From: Adiantum capillus-veneris
Taxonomy: Eukaryota; Streptophyta; Polypodiopsida; Polypodiales; Pteridaceae
Assembly (NCBI GenBank): GCA_014529385.2
Contig: CM043963.1
Span: 4,031,001 to 4,095,000, forward strand
Length of the DNA: 64,000 bases
Direction of reading: 5' to 3'
The number at the start of each line of letters is the position of its first letter. Position 1 is the stretch's first letter. Below, in pieces: positions 42,675 to 54,048 of this stretch. Below the pieces are notes generated by a model. The model had not been told where the DNA came from. It did no database searches and saw only the letters and a list, made by a program, of their open reading frames with translations. Both the position numbers and the translations under genes were made by a program.

Positions 42675-42846
42675 TGTCAAGACACGGGTCCTATACCCTA
42701 AGAACTAGGCTAGGCAAGGACTACGGCCAAGGGCCGGGCTAGGCAGTGTGGACAGGGGATCCGTCTAGGGCAAGGGGCTAGGAGCCCACCTATAAAGGGA
42801 GGTTGGGAGGAGGATCTAGGGGAGCCTAGTGGCTTAGTTTCTTACA
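42675..42846 (+). repeat. 3' LTR of N2
   Basis: Copy of 37566-37737, borders TG and CA, followed by ATGAG. Confidence 0.92.
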
Positions 42847-42851
42847 ATGAG

Positions 42852-44954
42852 AACCTTGTTATAGAAATACCTGTTAACAAGTTGGGACAATACTTTGAGG
42901 GTGATGAATCCAATGCGACCATACCAATCACTACTAAGGGATTAACTGTGAAGGGAATCCTTGATGGTGGCACTGGGGTTAGCATTGTGACTAAAAATTG
43001 CTGGGAAACCATGGGAAGACCTCACCTTGTGACCACAACCATAGTAGTGAAGATGGCCAATGGGTCTATTGTTAAACCTATTGGGATGCTAGAAGATCTC
43101 AAGATCAAGGTCTTTGGACATAAAATAAGGATTACCTTTATTGTTATGGATTTCTCCAAACACACTATGGCATCGGAGATGATCTTAGGACGTCCTTTCA
43201 TGAGGGAAGCAAAAATGGTGCATGACTGGTCTAAAAACCATGTCTACTTGCAGTTCCAAGATTCTGTCATTCGAGTGGATCTTGTGACGGGTCGAGCACA
43301 TCCTCTAGGAAACAGGTTTATAATTGATCATAGATCTGACACCACAGTTCACTTGGCCCCATTGCAGTATTGTTACACGTGTAAAGCGGACACTGATGTT
43401 GGGGAAGATTCTCCTTATATGGATGTACTACCTGGGATGACTGAGTCGGACAATATGGATTGGGTCCACCTACCAGCAACCATAGACACTTTGGGAAATA
43501 GGGGGACGACCTGGGTAACATCTGAGGGGGATGAAATACCACCACTTGTACCCTTAAACATGCTAGAAGCAATGCATATAGCTTCTGATGATCTACAAGA
43601 TGAAAGTTTGACTGGCATGGAAACCAGTAGCACCTCACAAGACTATAGCCCACACGATTTGGGGTCAGAATCATTAGTTGAAATTGACTCTGAGGATGAA
43701 GAATCTGAGTTAAATCTTAGTGCAAATGTGGGGACAAACCATTCAGGGCCCAGTGGTAACCTAGATGATAATCTATCCAAGGGAGCAGAAGACACAAGTA
43801 GTGATTCATCTAGTGAGTCTTCACTAGAAATTGACCGTAATCGAGAATTAAACAAGAAGAGTAAGAGATATAAGAGGCGACGATATCGAGCAAATGTGCG
43901 TGCTAGAATAAATGAAAAGAAATCTACCGCAGAATGGTTTAATTATATAGGGGCATGTGATGCTCATCAAAAGTTGGTAGATAACTGGGGTGAATACCTT
44001 CAAAGCATTATGTGGTATAGTCCACAACCCATTGACATCGCACAACTAGAGGCTACAGAGAAGCCAAGGTTGAGCCGTACCGTAAGGAGACGACAAAATC
44101 GAGAGTTAGCTCAACAACAAAAGGAATCAGAAGTTAAATCACAGTCCACAGAACAACAGGACCCCACAAACTTACACTCTGCACCTGAACATTTCAAATC
44201 CTATACCACAGAGGAACGTAAGGTTGTGTATACAAAGGCTCAAAGAAAACCTATCGATGGGAGCAATGGAGTCTATGATGGTCCAGCGATAGTTAAGGAA
44301 ATAGAGTTAGCAGACCCAGGAGAAGAGTCTAAACCTGTCTTCATTGCCCAAGATCTGACAGCGATTGAGGAGTGTGTACTTAAAGAACTTCTCAAGGAAT
44401 TCAGGGATATATTTGCTTGGACATATCATGATATTAAAGGTGTTCCACCTTCCGTGGTGCAGCACACAATCCCCATGAATAGCATGGCTAAACCAGTTCA
44501 GCAACGACCCTACCCAATGAATCCTAAATATGCAAAGATCGTTCAAGAAGAGATTGACCCGCTTGTGGAATGCGGATTCATATACCCTATTGACAAGCTT
44601 GTGGAATGCGGATTCATATACCCTATTGAGCACTCAGAATGGGTGTCTCCAATAGTGATTGTGCCAAAAAAGAATGGGAAACTCAGAGTGTGCATGGATC
44701 TCAAGAAGGTCAATGCCGCCACTAGGAGGGACCATTACCCCTTGCCATATTCGGAACATGTGCTTGAAAGAGTTGCAGGGAAGGAAGCTTATAGCTTTTT
44801 AGATGGGTACTCTGGCTACAATCAAATCACAATTGCGCTGGAGGACCAAGCTAAAACAGCCTTTACAACCAAATTTGGAGTGTTCGCATTTCGTGTTATG
44901 GCTTTTGGCTTAACCAATGCCCCGGCTACCTTTCAAAGATTAATAAACACTGCT
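42852..44954 (+). pseudogene. large gypsy pol: protease and reverse transcriptase
   Basis: Continues the frame from 37565. Retropepsin: VKGILDGGTGVSIVT near 42948 (DGG where DTG or DSG is usual) and EMILGRPFM near 43179. A long acidic linker follows (43400-44300). Reverse transcriptase: AWTYHDIKGVPPSVV near 44415, SPIVIVPKKNGKLRVCMDL near 44648, SFLDGYSGYNQITIA near 44794 and AFGLTNAPATF near 44901. A 36-bp in-frame tandem duplication at 44556-44627 repeats LVECGFIYPI. The frame is lost near 44955. Confidence 0.88.
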
Positions 44955-45934
44955 TTAGAGAATATCTGAGAGAGTTTTGTGAAGCTTTCTTAGATGACCT
45001 TTGTGTTTATTCCTCTTGGAAAGAACATCTATCATGCTTACGAAAAGTGTTTGAGAAGTGTAGATTGTATCGCATCTCCTTAAACCCTTTCAAATGCCAA
45101 TTTTGGGTTAAACATGGAGTCATTTTAGGGCATATAGTGTCCAAAAATGGGATTTCCACAGATGAGGGCAAAATTAAAGCCATTGCTGAATTGCCACCAC
45201 CTACAAATTATAAAGGAGTTCAAAGGTTCATGGACCATGTTGGTTATTACCGACGGTTTATTTTAAACTTTGCCGAGAGAGCTCGTCCTTTGTACAAGCT
45301 TCTTATTGAGTTCCAATGGACTGCAGAGTGTGACCATGCTTATGAGTCATTGAAAAAGACCTTGACTAGTGCTCCTATTCTACGAGTTCCCGATTGGAAT
45401 TTAATTTTTCATGTGCATATTGATGCATCGAACTTTGCTATTGGGTGTGTTCTAACTCAACCAGAAGAACATAAACTGGACTACCCAATTAGCTTTGCAA
45501 GTCATCAGTTGAATGATGCCAAAAGGAACTACACCACTACAGAGCGAGAAGGTTTAGGTATGATTTATGCAGTGAAGAAATTTCGCTACTACCTTCTGGC
45601 CAACAAGTTTGTGTTCTATGTTGATCATCAAGCCTTGTTGTATCTAGTAAATAAACCTTGTTCCACAGGAAGAATTACACGATGGTTGGTAATTCTCCTT
45701 GAGTTTGATTTTACCGTTGTGGTGAGACCTAGTAAAAGACATGTCATGGCTGATCATTTGTCTCGCATACCCAATGGTGAAGCCCCTACTGGAGTCGATG
45801 ATGAATTGCCTGATACTTCTCTATTCCTAGTGGAAACCATACCTGAATGGAGTGAGAAGATTGTGAACTTTCTAGTTAATGGTTTTCCACCCAAAGAGCT
45901 TCGTAAAGACATAGCTCGAAAACTGTTAAAATAA
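44955..45934 (+). pseudogene. large gypsy pol: reverse transcriptase end and RNase H
   Basis: In the shifted frame the catalytic box reads FLDDLCVYS near 44988. Then GHIVSKNGISTDEGK near 45130, YYRRFI near 45246, the RNase H start HIDASNFAIG near 45418, TTEREGLGMIYAVKKFRYYL near 45538, and VDHQALLYLVNKP near 45620. It ends in a stop at 45932. Confidence 0.88.
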
Positions 45935-47391
45935 TGTGAACCTTACTCTCTCATTGCGGAAACTCTCTACAGTCTAGGGAAGGATGATATTCTTAGACGT
46001 TGTGCCCGTGAGGATGAGTATTTATACATACTGCAAGAAGCCCACATGGGTATAGCCGGAGGACATTTCTCAGGGGAACTAACAGCTAGAAAAGTGTTGC
46101 AATCAGGCTATTGGTGACCAACCTTATTTAAGGATGCATCACTTTTTGCAAAAGGATGTGATGAATGCTAACGTTACAAGATCACACAACAAAAGGATAG
46201 GATGCCCTTACATCCTGTTAAAGTGACTCAACCATTTGAAAAATGGGGTTTGGACTTTGTAGGCCCAATTAGTCCGGCAGTCGTAGCACTCAATCTCGAT
46301 ATATTATCGTTGCCACTGACTATGTGACAAAGTGGGCGGAAGCCAGGGCGACACGTAAGGCCGATGCAAAGTCAACTGCCAAGTTTCTCTTTGAGAAAAT
46401 TATTACAAGATTTGGTTGTCCCTTTGAGATTGTGAGTGACAATGGTACTCATTTTATAAATGGAGTAATAAAAGAACTCACTACCAACTTTATGATAGTT
46501 CACCATAAATCCACACCTTATTATCCACAAGCAAATGGCCAAGATGAGAGCACCAATAAGACCTTAATCTCTATCTTAACCAAAACGGTGGAAGCTCATT
46601 GCACAGATTGGGATTTAAAGCTTACATCAGCTCTATGGGCTTATCGTACTACGTATAAAGTTGCCATTAACTGCACACCATTCAAGATGGTGTATGGCCA
46701 AGAAGCGGTTATGCCATGGGAGTTTGTCGTTCCTAGTCTTCGAGTAGCTTCTCAAGAAGGTTGGGATGGTAACCCCTTGGCTGAGCGATTATATATCCTT
46801 GAAAGGCTAGATCAAGAGAGGGAATTAGCTGTGCAAAATGCACTTGTGGAGAAAGATAGGAGGAAGAAATGGTTTGACCGTCATCTAAAGAACAAAGATA
46901 TCAATGTTGGTGATAAAGTCCTTATGTATGGAGTGCGTAACGAAAAGAAAAAGTTGAAATATGCGGGAAAAGGACCATATAGAGTATGTGAGATCACCCC
47001 ACAAGGAACCATTCGTGTGGAGACTCTTGATGAAGTTGAAACCATTGGATTCCTCAATGGGAGAAAATTTAAAAGATACTATGATCCTTTAAGCCAAGAG
47101 GAGTTGCGTGCCATCCATACAAAAAAGGCAGCCAAGGCACAAATAGAATTGAAGAAGATACAAGCTCAAGCTGAGGCTAAGGAGCGACAACAACGTATAA
47201 GACGAAAACGAGAGGCTAACCTTGGAGTCACACATGCATTCCACATTGAAATCGACAAGGATTGGTTGGACTCTGACACACCTCTACGATACCCTATTGA
47301 GCTAAATAGCACCTATGGAAAAGTGATATATAACGCCTTATTGGACACGCGTGCTAAATATAATCTGCTATCATATGGGGTGTGGTGTTAG
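45935..47391 (+). pseudogene. large gypsy integrase
   Basis: Zinc-binding N-terminus at 46030-46175 (HMGIAGGHFSG, later CDEC) with two stops, a frameshift near 46280, then the core: ATDYVTKWAEA near 46312, VSDNGTHF near 46432, and ANGQDESTNKTL near 46531 carrying the Glu. The three acidic residues of the DDE triad are all present. C-terminal region with WFDRHLKNKDINVGDKVLMY near 46870 and GPYRV, then a Lys/Glu/Gln-rich coiled coil (47110-47220). No chromodomain. The same frame runs on into a second protease-like region. Confidence 0.88.
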
Positions 47392-47721
47392 TTAGGGAAG
47401 CCACCTCTATCTGAGAGTATTATCCAAGTCAAGGGTGTCAACAAGAAAAAAACTGCGGTTTTTGGAATCTGGCACACTTCTGTCAGTTATGACAATGGGG
47501 TTGTAGCTCAAGACTTTTTGGTCATGCCTGTTGGAACTATGGAGGGTAATATAAACCTAGGATGCACGTGGATGATAGCCACCAAATGCACTATTGATTG
47601 GGGGACAGGGGGTGTCACAACACAGAAACCAACTCTTAGCCCTGCCACGCAAGCCATAGTCCCTGAGATATTGCCTCTTAAGGAAATAAAACCCAAAACA
47701 TTGCATGTCCAAGATCAGTGA
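47284..47721 (+). pseudogene. second retropepsin-like domain after integrase
   Basis: Downstream of the integrase, same frame, with one TAG at 47389-47391. The order of motifs parallels the gypsy protease at 42900-43260: a strand then VIYNALLDTRAKYNLLSYGV (DTR in place of DTG), LGKPPLSESIIQVKGV, DFLVMPVGT, NINLGCTWMIATKCTIDWG, compared with GILDGGTGVSIV and the MILGRPFM...HDW segment. I infer a retropepsin fold, probably inactive given Arg after Asp-Thr. A downstream protease-like domain is not part of the usual gypsy order. It could also be a dUTPase-like or host-derived domain, which I think less likely. Confidence 0.5.
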
Positions 47722-47808
47722 TAGGATTTGACGCCCATCTGCCCTTCTTAAGGCATTTTGCCGGTCGTATGAAGACCAAAGTTTTTTTGAGTCTGTCATT
47801 GGAAGGGC

Positions 47809-48843
47809 TTGTTCAAAAATTATCCTTCCATAGAGAAGGGTGAAAAAATAGAATACATGTCAATGGAAGGGCTAATTAAAAAACATTCTATATATATTAA
47901 TGCTCATTTACAATATCTATATGTATATTGGTTATACTCATTGATAGAATATACTATCTTGCCTTGTAAATATGCAAAATTTTCTCATTGGAAGGGAAAA
48001 CTGAAAATAGATCCTTCTATAGGGAAGGGTGCATTTTTCTACAACCCATCTTTTGAAAGAATAGGTTGCCCTTCAAATCCTAACACTGTCCAAGAGGTTG
48101 AACCATATGTCCCCATAGCCCAAGTCTCTAGAGCTTCAACTGATGTAGCTGAAATAAAGCTTGAGACACAAAAGACCCATCCCAATATAACAAAGAAAAC
48201 ATACAAGTGGGTCCCTAAAGCTTGTTTAGCAACCATAGCCAATGCTAAAAGACAGTAGCCTGGTAAGAGACATCCCATTCGCCCCAAGGAATGTAAAGAA
48301 ATGTTGCGTTGGATTCCTAAAAAACTATTGGAAGCCCAAGGCTACTATGAAGGAAATGATCAAATCTGGGTGCCAAAACGTAAATTGTGCTCTTACTTGT
48401 CACAGGGCCCATGTGAGCTCAATCCTGTGGCTCCAAAACAAATTGAAGATTGTGGAAAGGAAAAAATCACGGAATGCGACACACCTGCTCCAAAGCTAGT
48501 TTGGGTACCAAAGAAAGAACGATTTGTTCCACCTAGCTCAGGAACAGGGAAATCAAATGAAGCTTCTTGCTCTTCATGTAGTTCCTATACGCAAATAGAA
48601 GCTTCGACACAACCTCCACCTACCATTGTACATATCCATACAAGCAAGAAAGAGTTTGCACCTCTCGTTGTAGGTTCACCACCTACAACAATGTTGCAAA
48701 TAAAATCATGGGAGATTACCTTACCACCCTTGCAACTAGATGAAACTCATAGGGCGATCGAAAACTATTGGTTAAAGCCTTCACCCATAACAACTTGGAA
48801 CAATTGGTTTCAAAAGGTGACGACATCATTCCAAAAGGTATGA
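47809..48843 (+). pseudogene. downstream ORF with repeated WVPK motifs
   Basis: One frame (stop at 48256-48258). It carries four short repeats: YKWVPKACL (near 48207), LRWIPKKLL (near 48304), QIWVPKRKL (near 48364) and LVWVPKKER (near 48499), followed by a Ser/Cys/Pro-rich tail. No catalytic motif is visible. It lies between integrase and the 3' LTR, where some plant gypsy lineages have extra ORFs. Function unknown to me; a nucleic-acid or coat role would be guesswork. Confidence 0.5.
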
Positions 48844-48943
48844 TCTACCCAAATAAGGGGGGAGTGTTTGCTGACATCCATCATTCACTTGCTTCCCTCT
48901 CAACCTTCCTCCCTGACCTCTCAATCTCCAATCCTAGGGCATG

Positions 48944-48953
48944 TATATATAAA
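48944..48953 (+). promoter_or_regulatory. possible internal TATA box
   Basis: TATATATAAA, about 195 bp upstream of the ATG of the 140-residue ORF, in otherwise non-coding element DNA. Transcription is not shown. Confidence 0.4.
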
Positions 48954-49146
48954 GCCTTATACTAGTTCTAGCAAACAAACAAAAAAGATTTAAAAAAAAA
49001 GAAGTAAAAGAGCAAGAGAGACTAGCAACACGAGAGCACCCTATAAGATCCTACACATAAGTCTAAATTCACCATGTCACATCAAGCAGCACACAAAAAC
49101 AACTCATGTTTTAAAGACCTAACCAAATCTATCTGTATTCTCAGAG

Positions 49147-49569
49147 ATGGCTAGTTCACCAGAGGCATGCGCTTCAATTTTTGATGAAAGGTACCCTTTT
49201 TCTTTTTCTCAAGTGTTTCACATTTGCTACCCCGTACTTTCTTGCGAATGGGATTTGGTAGAGAGACTTGCGCGTGAGGGAAATTTTGAGGAGTTAGAAT
49301 GGCTGATACGTATATGGATAACTAGTGATCCTTACCCAGTAGCGAATGTTTCTCCGGTGGCACATGCTTATTCTTTTGCACAAGATGAGTATCCACGCAT
49401 CGCGAGATTCTTGATTAACACGCTTGCGCAAGAGGATGATGAAGAAGAAATAATAGAGATCGAGGAAGACTATGGCCTCACGGAAAATGATTTCATTTAT
49501 CTAGATGATGAGGATAGAGGCCTAGCCTTAGGGTGGCCACCCGATTTATATAATATCCTCTTTCCTTGA
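49147..49569 (+). CDS. accessory ORF of 140 residues in the large gypsy
   Basis: Complete frame from ATG (context AGAGATGGCT, good for plant initiation) to TGA, with no stop or shift, unlike nearly every other frame of this element. The N-terminal two-thirds has a mixed helical look (WDLVERLAREGNFEELEWLI), followed by an acidic stretch (EDDEEEIIEIEEDYG) and a C-terminal FIYLDDED patch ending in LYNILFP. No signal peptide or membrane helix. I do not recognise a family; the helical pair slightly recalls ankyrin-type or helical-repeat units. It sits 320 bp after the WVPK ORF and 1.2 kb before the 3' LTR, behind a TATA-like box. It may be an element accessory protein. Confidence 0.5.
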   Translation: MASSPEACASIFDERYPFSFSQVFHICYPVLSCEWDLVERLAREGNFEELEWLIRIWITSDPYPVANVSPVAHAYSFAQDEYPRIARFLINTLAQEDDEEEIIEIEEDYGLTENDFIYLDDEDRGLALGWPPDLYNILFP

Positions 49570-50767
49570 TTCTAAAAGGGATGACAGATAGGTAGGTAAG
49601 GGTCTGGATTGTGTTTTGAGTTTGTTTTCTAGGAGTTTTAATTTTTTCACACTGACATGCCTCCTAGAGGTATAGTGCTTGTTTTTTGGATGTGTTAGGT
49701 AGGACTTATATGGATTTCCATCCACATGGCTGAGGACATCTGCTTCAACGAAATGAGCAACTCCATACCTCCAGGTGTACTACTTTCCATGATTCATGTT
49801 GGTGGATATGTATAATTGCTAATAATGATTTTTCATGGTTTGTTTGAGTGCAATAGTTATGTTTGTTATCTGCCATTATAGATGTATAAATTTGTCTTTG
49901 CTTAAGTTGATGAAACTAGAGTTTAATCTTATGGATGAGCCTTGAGATTAGGAGACCGTGACTTTAGGTTAACTCATTTACTTGACCACCTAGCTGATAA
50001 AATTATCTGAGTATTTGAGACCTTAGGAATGTTTAAGGCATAGAGAAGCTTGCTCACTTAAACAACAAAAACACTAGTGAGAATACAAAAGAAATGGAAG
50101 CAAAAAACATAAGTGCCACAAATGAAAAATCTAATGCTAGAAGAGAAATCCTGGCTTGATTTGGTACTTCACTCACATGTATTGTCTATGGTACTAGAGC
50201 CCTAGAGGTTCCCAGTGTGGGCGCTTTTCTTTGAGAAGCAAAAATCCCCGGACATACAAAATAAGCACACACGTCAAATGATTGTGAACCAAAGAAAAAA
50301 AGAAAAAAAGAAAAAAAATGAATGACATTTAAAAGACTTCCATCGCGCTTACAATTAACATTTCAAGATTTTGTTTGCAGTTGTGAGAGCTAGTTGCTAA
50401 TCAAAGCTGAAAAGCACAATTAGGGAATCTTGCATTTAGATAATCTTCTTAGCTTAGCTACTACTAGAGTAGTTGTTTTAACCTTATTCATAGCTAACTA
50501 ATTGATAGACTCACCCATAAGCCCAAAACTCTTGATTAATTAATTTACTCAAAGTGCGATATATTTGTCCTTAATGGCAGTCTAACATTTCATAAATCTT
50601 GCATTTACTCATTTCCACATGTACTTTACATTCCCCTCATGATTTATGGCCATATAATTCCGCTTGCTGAAACAGTGACTTTGCCTTGCAGATTCAAATC
50701 CAGATACTCTACAACATGGACATAACAAGCTTCAACTCAATAGCTTCCGAGGACGAAATCTACATCA
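49570..50767. other. 3' untranslated interior of the large gypsy
   Basis: 1.2 kb of AT-rich sequence without a recognisable gene. A short frame from 50716 crosses the purine tract into the LTR and ends at 50884; probably chance. Confidence 0.6.
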
Positions 50768-50768
50768 G

Positions 50769-50779
50769 GAAGGGGGGCA
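50769..50779 (+). other. polypurine tract of the large gypsy
   Basis: GAAGGGGGGCA, ending at the TG of the 3' LTR. Confidence 0.75.
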
Positions 50780-51077
50780 TGTTAACCCTCGTGGCTCACG
50801 GACACCCTATCGCCTACGACGGACGCCGTATTATTTATTTAGTAGAGTCAGGCACCGGGCTTGTCGGTCCAATAGGAAAAGGGTAGAGTGGTCGCCGATG
50901 AGAGGCGCACTCTAACTGGAACACGCAAGGGTTAGTTGGCTAAGCATGAGCGCCCAAATGTGAATGGGGCGAGCTCATCTAAAAGTCACCTAAACTTAAA
51001 ATTGAATCATTCTCTCAGTGTGCGATAGAAGAAGTGCTCTTGCCCTATCTCCATCCCCATCTCCATTGTGTGCTCAC

Positions 51078-51120
<43 letters not shown>

Positions 51121-51387
51121 CTTGAGGGAGAGAGGGAGAGAGAGTGTGTGTGTGATCGAGCATTGCGACGGCATCTGCGGCGGCGAGGTGGTTGAGCGCA
51201 GTACGACGGCGGCTCCCTCTTCTTCGCGGTGAGAAATCCTTCACGGCGACAATCACAGGGAGGTGAGTGACACACCCCTGCTCTCTGTGAGCTTGCTAGG
51301 CCTGCTAGTTGTGTGCTTGCAGCCTTTGTGGCTCTCACACGATGCTCGGCAAGTCCCTAGCTCCGACACGTGCAGCAGACGCGCACA
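50780..51387 (+). repeat. 3' LTR of the large gypsy
   Basis: TGTTAACCCTCG to GCGCACA, followed by AACAC. Contains (TG)n then (CG)n at 51080-51121. It differs from the 5' LTR at scattered sites, a few percent by eye. Confidence 0.92.
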
Positions 51388-51591
51388 AACACACACAACT
51401 TGGAGAAGATGAACAAGCTCAAGGCACACAACAGAGAGTATATTGCTTAGTGCATAAATGAAAGATAAGTTATCCCTAGAATGATGGGCGTCTATACAAT
51501 GCACGGGGAAAAAACCTCCTAGCGAGGAAAAAAATGCCTCAATGGTCCTAAGTGTGTCCCCACACATCACTAGCACATATGTATGGTAACA
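51388..51591 (-). repeat. copia 2 5' LTR, 5'-end fragment
   Basis: On the minus strand it starts TGTTACCATACATATGTG at 51591 and follows the copia LTR (GGACCATTGAGG, TGCATTGTATAGACGCCC, TGTGCCTTGAGC) until cut at 51388. It completes the 28-bp piece at 32227-32254. Confidence 0.8.
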
Positions 51592-52662
51592 AATGCCAAC
51601 CTCCAACAATTGATTAAAAATGAATTTTACAAATGTAGAGGGTGGTCAAGGAAGCACCTCTAGCTAAAAACCAATAGTTCTCCTCATGTTTACTTTTTCT
51701 CCTACTTGCGAGCAATTGAAGCATATGGGGCTACTCTCATCTAATGCAAGGGCCCTCCAACTGTCTTTAAAGGACATGTAGTGGAGCCAAGAGCCATCGA
51801 AAAGCCTCGTTCCACCACATGCTTGAGAGGGATGGAGGGGCTCCATGGTGCCATGTGCTTTGAGTGTGCTTCAAGCAATATTGCGAGAGGGCACACATGC
51901 TTTTTCTGCAGCGGTTATAATCGTACAAATACATGTTAGCAAGCGTGGTTAGAAATGAAAAAAGTGAAGGAATAAAAAGAAAACCTTGCCGAATTGAAGG
52001 GGTAAGTGATATGCATTCCAAATTCCAAATAAGAAGGTTAATATAGGGCGGTTAGCAATGAAAAAAGTAAAGGGCTAAAAAGAAAATCTTGCTTAATTGA
52101 AGGAGTAAGTGATATGGGGTCAACTAAACCACCATTCATCATGACATAAGAGGTGAAACATTTGCTAATGAGGTGTATCATTCTTGACATACAAGGGCCA
52201 AAACCCATAGCATGCATTGATTTTGAGATGAAAGATTAGTGAGGATCATCAAATCTTTGTCCAATTCTAGCTAAGCCACCACAACCATCAACAAATGACT
52301 TTCAAGAATATCTTATTGATTCCTCCCATTCATGGAAAAGGATGCCACTATTTGAAGTAGTTGTAGAGAGAAGGGGCATTGGGCAATAACTTATTAAGCC
52401 CAATCTTCTAAGAGTTGGACATACTGCTAGAAGTTGAAACATCTAACAAAAAGTTGTAAAAATCCGCTTCAAAGCATTAGCATATAGAGAGAACAATACA
52501 AGAAGAAGTTCAACCCAAGAACACCCTTAAGTTCATGCTATGTAATGTAAGGTTAGTAGCCATGTCAGGTGTGACACAAGGGAACACACCAATTTAAGCA
52601 TAGAGTTTCTAGCGAGGAAAGGAGGAGGTTTTTGGGTGGGGTGGGGTGGATTTAAAAAAAAA

Positions 52663-52710
52663 GGGGGGGGGGGGGGGGGGGGGGGGGGTGGTGGGGGGGG
52701 GGGGGGTGGT
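52663..52710. repeat. poly-G run with few interruptions
   Basis: About 43 G in 48 bases, after poly-A. A C run follows at 52983-53003, running into GGGGG. Confidence 0.9.
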
Positions 52711-52895
52711 TTGTTGTCTCACACTCTATGTAACCCCTCTATATCACATGTGTTCAAAGGGTATTTTAAAAAACCCCCTAACTATATTTTTTTTTGTTTT
52801 TAAAACCCCCTTTATGTAACACCTTTTATAAGAAAAGTATCCCACGAGTGTCAAAATATTTTTTATTCAAATAGAAACCCCCTTATGTATGTATT

Positions 52896-52959
52896 TACAA
52901 GAAACGATCAACTCTTATGTTAAACTCTACAAGAAACGATCAGCCCTTATGTTAAACTC
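52896..52959. repeat. 32-bp tandem duplication
   Basis: TACAAGAAACGATCA starts at 52896 and 52928, each followed by CTTATGTTAAACTC. Confidence 0.9.
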
Positions 52960-53796
52960 GCGTGATATCTTAAATATTTTCTCCCCCCCCCCCCCCCCCC
53001 CCCGGGGGAGTTTCTAGTGACCCCCCCAAGAGTTTCTAGCTACTATTGACCTGGCACTCGCATTCTCGAATGGATCCAACAAGAAACAAGGTATGCCACA
53101 TAGAAGTAGAGTGGAGGGATCCACAATCGTGTCTCTTGTATCACCTTGTAGCCTATCGTTATCTTCATGGGCACATAAGGGATACAAGACATGATACACG
53201 TGATGCATGTGTAAGGAGTATATTATCCAATAATAACTTAATAGTTGCCACTCAAGATTTTTGATAGCCGATCATACACAAATTTTCAATGTGTTTGAAT
53301 ATGCATTTTTGTAGCCAAAATCAAAGTTTCATTATTCTAAAAAAATCTTGGTACAAGCAGCATCTAGCAAGGCCTCCAATAGCATCAACTATTGACATCA
53401 CACATGCATTTTGGGCACCATATTGTCACGTCACCCTTTGTACACTGGCCAAAAAAAAAAAACTTGAAAGTTGTCAATGATATCATATATATAGCCTTGG
53501 AACATGAATGCTTTTTAAAAGGAGTTATTGAACCCTAGAGGAGCCTTTTTGAACAAGGTATTAGACACATCCACATGCTACTACAACATTTGAAACACCA
53601 CGAGAAATCGGTTTGAGAGAACACATTGGCATTCCGTACCATGGTCAAACCTCAAGTAAGATATTATTCTCATGCATATCATGCATCCTATCAAACTTGT
53701 TTCATGTAGAGGAATAGTGGGCTAATTGAAAAGCATAGTGGAATGCGCTGGTCACTTGACAACTATTCTAGGGTTAGAATTACAGAGTCACATGCA

Positions 53797-53910
53797 AGTT
53801 ATCAGATCCGACAGAATGAACAAAATCATCTTAAAGAAGACCATAGGGGAAAGTTATGAGATCCGACGGAATGAACAAAATCAAGTTAAAGAAGATCAGA
53901 CGGGAAAGTC
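53797..53910. repeat. 55-bp tandem duplication
   Basis: AGTTAT, AGATCCGAC and GAATGAACAAAATCA recur at 53797 and 53852. Confidence 0.85.
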
Positions 53911-54048
53911 ACACCGTACCAATAACTAAACTAAACTAAAAGATTGAATTCACATGACATGAACAAGGACAACTAGGATTTAGATATTTAGATTAATGAA
54001 GATTCATAAGTCCAAATCTGGACGCAGAAATGATACTGATCTTACTGC

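Larger units (their letters stand above)
37566..42846 (+). mobile_element. N2: short-LTR, non-coding element related to N1
   Basis: LTRs of 172 bp at both ends, primer site, purine tract, exact duplication ATGAG. No gag or pol in 4.9 kb of interior. A trace of the chromodomain tail (VFEDE) sits near 42640, where N1 has its integrase tail. It interrupts the gypsy pol frame. Confidence 0.9.
32255..51387 (+). mobile_element. large Ty3/gypsy retrotransposon, split by element N2
   Basis: LTRs of about 610 bp, primer site resembling the tRNA-Asp complement, long gag, protease, reverse transcriptase, RNase H, integrase, extra downstream ORFs and a purine tract. Target duplication AACAC. Without N2 it is about 13.8 kb, long for gypsy. 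It landed in the 5' LTR of copia 2. Confidence 0.92.

Noticed and set aside
50716-50884. Short frame crossing the purine tract into the gypsy 3' LTR
   Set aside because: It would need to start just before the LTR, and the 5' LTR lacks it; too short to support.
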